Source of the DNA: Paucisalibacillus globulus | GTDB taxonomy: Bacteria > Bacillota > Bacilli > Bacillales > Amphibacillaceae | Reading direction: 5' to 3' | Assembly (NCBI RefSeq): GCF_900184735.1 | Contig: NZ_LT855388.1 | Location: 207,116 to 271,115, forward strand | DNA length: 64,000 nucleotides | Shown: in pieces, positions 62,229-64,000 of the stretch | Layout: the number at the start of each line of letters is the position of its first letter | How positions within the stretch are numbered: the first letter of the stretch is position 1 | Made by a program: the position numbers and the translations under genes | The notes under the pieces: model-generated | What the model was told of the DNA's origin: nothing | The model's database searches: none | The model's input: only the letters and a program-made list of their open reading frames with translations

Positions 62229-62257
62229 TTGACGAAATAGGACATGCCGTGTTAAAT
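62229..62257 (+). promoter_or_regulatory. upstream promoter P1 of the tRNA cluster
   Basis: TTGACG (62229-62234), 17-base spacer, TTAAAT (62252-62257). It is weaker than P2. Tandem promoters are usual for tRNA and rRNA units. Confidence 0.45.
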
Positions 62258-62318
62258 TATATTAAGTCTTATGAAACACAAGACGATTTTAATTAGATTA
62301 AAAAAGAGATTAAAACTC

Positions 62319-62347
62319 TTGACAATGAAAAATATATATTGTATGAT
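62319..62347 (+). promoter_or_regulatory. promoter P2 of the tRNA cluster
   Basis: Consensus TTGACA (62319-62324), 17-base spacer, TATGAT (62342-62347). Predicted transcription start at about 62354, ahead of the truncated tRNA-Asn copy. Confidence 0.8.
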
Positions 62348-62375
62348 ATTTTTCGTCGCTGATTTTTTAATTGAA

Positions 62376-62405
62376 TTATTATTCCACAGTAGCTCAGTGG
62401 TAGAG
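62376..62405 (+). pseudogene. truncated duplicate of the 5' part of tRNA-Asn
   Basis: The 30 bases 62376-62405 are identical to 62533-62562: 7 bases of flank plus the first 23 bases of tRNA-Asn (acceptor strand and D arm, TCCACAGTAGCTCAGTGGTA). After GAG the copy breaks off into unrelated DNA. No anticodon, T arm or 3' acceptor strand follows, so it cannot be a tRNA. Confidence 0.85.
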
Positions 62406-62539
62406 ACGAGCATAACTTCTACCGAATCAGCTACGAGTAACACCGAAGCATACACATCCATGAATGTGCTAGAAGATGCAGGTGTCCGACATCGTGGAAC
62501 TAGCTTTTAAAAGCAAGATTGGTTTTCTAATTTTATTAT

Positions 62540-62614
62540 TCCACAGTAGCTCAGTGGTAGAGCAATCGGCTGTTAACCGATCGGTCGTAGGTTCGAATCC
62601 TACCTGTGGAGCCA
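62540..62614 (+). tRNA. tRNA-Asn(GTT)
   Basis: Acceptor TCCACAG/CTGTGGA, D loop AGCTCAGTGGTAGAGC, anticodon GTT in GGCTGTTAACC, T arm GTAGGTTCGAATCCTAC, discriminator G, encoded CCA. The first gene of the cluster, in the same place as trnS-Asn in B. subtilis. Confidence 0.97.
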
Positions 62615-62617
62615 TAT

Positions 62618-62708
62618 GGAGAAGTACTCAAGTGGCTGAAGAGGCGCCCCTGCTAAGGGTGTAGGTCGGGTAACCGGCGCGAGGGTTCAAATCCCTCCTT
62701 CTCCGCCA
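62618..62708 (+). tRNA. tRNA-Ser(GCT)
   Basis: A class II tRNA with a long variable arm (GTAGGTCGGGTAACCGGCGC). Acceptor GGAGAAG/CTTCTCC, anticodon GCT in CCTGCTAAGG, T arm GAGGGTTCAAATCCCTC, encoded CCA. Confidence 0.96.
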
Positions 62709-62717
62709 TTCTAATAT

Positions 62718-62789
62718 GGCCCGTTGGTCAAGCGGTTAAGACACCGCCCTTTCACGGCGGTAACACGGGTTCGAATCCCGTACGGGTCA
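62718..62789 (+). tRNA. tRNA-Glu(TTC)
   Basis: Acceptor GGCCCGT/ACGGGTC, anticodon TTC in CCTTTCACGG, T arm ACGGGTTCGAATCCCGT, discriminator A. CCA is not encoded and must be added after transcription. Confidence 0.95.
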
Positions 62790-62812
62790 TTTTTTTCAAA
62801 TAAAACTTTAAA

Positions 62813-62889
62813 GGTCCGGTAGTTCAGTTGGTTAGAATGCCTGCCTGTCACGCAGGAGGTCGCGGGTTCGAGTCCCGTCCGGACCGCCA
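62813..62889 (+). tRNA. tRNA-Asp(GTC)
   Basis: Acceptor GGTCCGG/CCGGACC, anticodon GTC in GCCTGTCACGC, T arm GCGGGTTCGAGTCCCGT, discriminator G, encoded CCA. Confidence 0.96.
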
Positions 62890-62899
62890 TATAATTTGT

Positions 62900-62974
62900 T
62901 GGGCTATAGCCAAGCGGTAAGGCAACGGGTTTTGGTCCCGTCATTCCCAGGTTCGAATCCTGGTAGCCCAGCCA
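62900..62974 (+). tRNA. tRNA-Gln(TTG)
   Basis: Acceptor TGGGCTA/TAGCCCA, anticodon TTG in GGTTTTGGTCC, T arm CCAGGTTCGAATCCTGG, discriminator G, encoded CCA. The next 93 bases to tRNA-Lys hold no gene. Confidence 0.95.
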
Positions 62975-63067
62975 ATTTTGTGTTTGTGAGATGCTTAACA
63001 AACTTTAAGTCGGAAAGTAATTTGGCTAATCGGATGCTTAATCATCATTAGAATTTTTAAACTAAAT

Positions 63068-63143
63068 GAGCCATTAGCTCAGTCGGTAGAGCATCTGACT
63101 TTTAATCAGAGGGTCGTAGGTTCGAATCCTACATGGCTCACCA
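63068..63143 (+). tRNA. tRNA-Lys(TTT)
   Basis: Acceptor GAGCCAT/ATGGCTC, anticodon TTT in GACTTTTAATC, T arm GTAGGTTCGAATCCTAC, discriminator A, encoded CCA. Confidence 0.97.
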
Positions 63144-63153
63144 TTTTTTATGT

Positions 63154-63238
63154 GCGGGTGTGGCGGAATTGGCAGACGCGCTAGACTTAGGATCTAGTAT
63201 CTTCGGATGTGGGGGTTCGACTCCCTTCACCCGCACCA
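63154..63238 (+). tRNA. tRNA-Leu(TAG)
   Basis: A class II tRNA with long variable arm. Acceptor GCGGGTG/CACCCGC, anticodon TAG in GACTTAGGATC, encoded CCA. Confidence 0.95.
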
Positions 63239-63259
63239 TATTGTTACTCTGTTTCGTAT

Positions 63260-63343
<84 letters not shown>

Positions 63344-63419
63344 CTTGTTCTAGTAAATGCATTAATTACTCCTTGTAATTGCATGCTTGATATGTTATAT
63401 TTAAATACGTTGCTTTTAT

Positions 63420-63496
63420 GCGCCCGTAGCTCAATTGGATAGAGCGTTTGACTACGGATCAAGAGGTTAGGGGTTCGACTCCTCTCGGGCGCGCCA
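63420..63496 (+). tRNA. tRNA-Arg(ACG)
   Basis: Acceptor GCGCCCG/CGGGCGC, anticodon ACG (wobble A, to inosine) in GACTACGGATC, T arm AGGGGTTCGACTCCTCT, discriminator G, encoded CCA. Confidence 0.95.
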
Positions 63497-63503
63497 TTTT
63501 AAT

Positions 63504-63577
63504 CGGGAAGTAGCTCAGCTTGGTAGAGCACATGGTTTGGGACCATGGGGTCGCAGGTTCGAATCCTGTCTTCCCGA
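63504..63577 (+). tRNA. tRNA-Pro(TGG)
   Basis: Acceptor CGGGAAG/CTTCCCG, anticodon TGG in GGTTTGGGACC, T arm GCAGGTTCGAATCCTGT, discriminator A, no CCA. It is a substrate of the ProS encoded at 3.7 kb and a potential effector of its T-box. Confidence 0.95.
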
Positions 63578-63626
63578 TCCGAGAGTGTTTCTTATCAAAT
63601 TTAGCAATCCTCTCTATATTAAATAT

Positions 63627-63700
63627 GCGGGTGTAGTTTAATGGTAAAACTCCAGCCTTCCAAGCTGATGTCGTGGGTTCGATTCCCATCACCCGCTCCA
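63627..63700 (+). tRNA. tRNA-Gly(TCC)
   Basis: Acceptor GCGGGTG/CACCCGC, anticodon TCC in GCCTTCCAAGC, T arm GTGGGTTCGATTCCCAT, discriminator T, encoded CCA. Confidence 0.95.
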
Positions 63701-63709
63701 TAACATTAT

Positions 63710-63783
<74 letters not shown>

Positions 63784-63810
63784 TCATTCAAAAAAAGAAT
63801 GAAAAAGTTG

Positions 63811-63839
63811 TTGACATGAGATAGTCAACGTGGTAATAT
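63811..63839 (+). promoter_or_regulatory. rRNA operon promoter
   Basis: TTGACA (63811-63816), 17-base spacer, TAATAT (63834-63839). The leader contains CCTTGAAAACTGAACAAA, a usual element upstream of Bacillaceae 16S rRNA. Confidence 0.85.
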
Positions 63840-63988
63840 ATAAAAGCTGTCACAAAAAAACAGCAAAAAAGTATTTGCTCCTTGAAAACTGAACAAAACA
63901 ACCAGTATGTAAGAAAAAACAACCCTGTTTTTTCTATTAAAAAGAAATTCTAAAAGCTAGCGTGCTTTTAGTGCTAAGAAACACAAAC

Positions 63989-64000
63989 TTTTTTGGAGAG
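63989..64000 (+). rRNA. rrs: 16S ribosomal RNA, first 12 bases
   Basis: TTTTTTGGAGAG at the right edge corresponds to the 12 bases before TTTGATCC at the 5' end of Bacillus 16S rRNA. The rest lies outside the window. The call rests on this end and the rrn leader before it. Confidence 0.7.

Overview
The window is a chromosomal segment of a low-GC, endospore-forming Firmicute of the family Bacillaceae. Evidence for this is the complete rsbR-S-T-U-V-W-sigB-rsbX stress operon, a YteA-type and a YppG-type sporulation protein, T-box control of an aminoacyl-tRNA synthetase, strong AGGAGG-type ribosome binding sites with many GTG and TTG starts, and a gene order that follows the Bacillus subtilis ydbR-ydcK region. 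The genus is inference; an Oceanobacillus/Virgibacillus-like halotolerant relative would fit. There is no prophage, insertion sequence or CRISPR array. The accessory DNA is a GC-rich palindromic repeat family (three sites), a 52-bp tandem repeat and a duplicated tRNA fragment.

Layout. 1-5.2 kb: YtzI-like peptide, ring-cleaving dioxygenase, PlsY, DUF456 protein, GNAT enzyme, and a T-box leader ahead of a short (archaeal/eukaryotic-like) ProS. 5.3-8.7 kb: M20 amidohydrolase and a three-gene polar amino acid ABC importer. 8.75-18.6 kb: 52-bp repeats, TrhO, a signal-less BtuF-like protein, cold-shock protein, methyltransferase, YkwC-type dehydrogenase, YteA-like protein, then the HtrB protease divergent from CssRS with a helically phased operator array between them. 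18.7-32 kb: TypA, palindromic repeat R1, a PQQ-type sugar dehydrogenase that seems to start with ATT, thiolase, CapA, a PadR-DUF1129-microprotein operon, DUF368 (PopT family) transporter, thioredoxin, VOC protein, and a two-component system followed by a PepSY protein with a matching operator.

32-43 kb: an operon on the minus strand for phosphonate/phosphate-ester uptake (PhnD, PhnC, two PhnE and a 5'-nucleotidase), an EcsAB-like ABC system, YppG with a sigma-K-type promoter, an alpha/beta hydrolase, DegV and an EamA exporter. 43-62 kb: the block collinear with B. subtilis ydbR-ydcK: CshA helicase with a structured leader, YdbS, YdbT, rhomboid protease, AcpS, YdcC, Alr, the MazEF (NdoAI/NdoA) pair, the whole sigma-B operon with an internal sigma-B promoter, Tex, catalase (PerR boxes) and SprT-like YdcK. 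62.3-64 kb: twelve tRNA genes behind a near-consensus promoter, then the rrn promoter and the first bases of 16S rRNA. The tRNA-Leu(GAG) gene carries the 17-bp attachment sequence used by ICEBs1, unoccupied.

The strongest new observations are regulatory: four 11-bp-phased repeats between htrB and cssR, a shared direct-repeat box in front of the YkoGH-like regulator and its PepSY gene, two PadR dyads, the long structured cshA leader, and the tRNA-Asn fragment folded into the start of the tRNA transcript. No wholly new defence or biosynthetic system was recognised.
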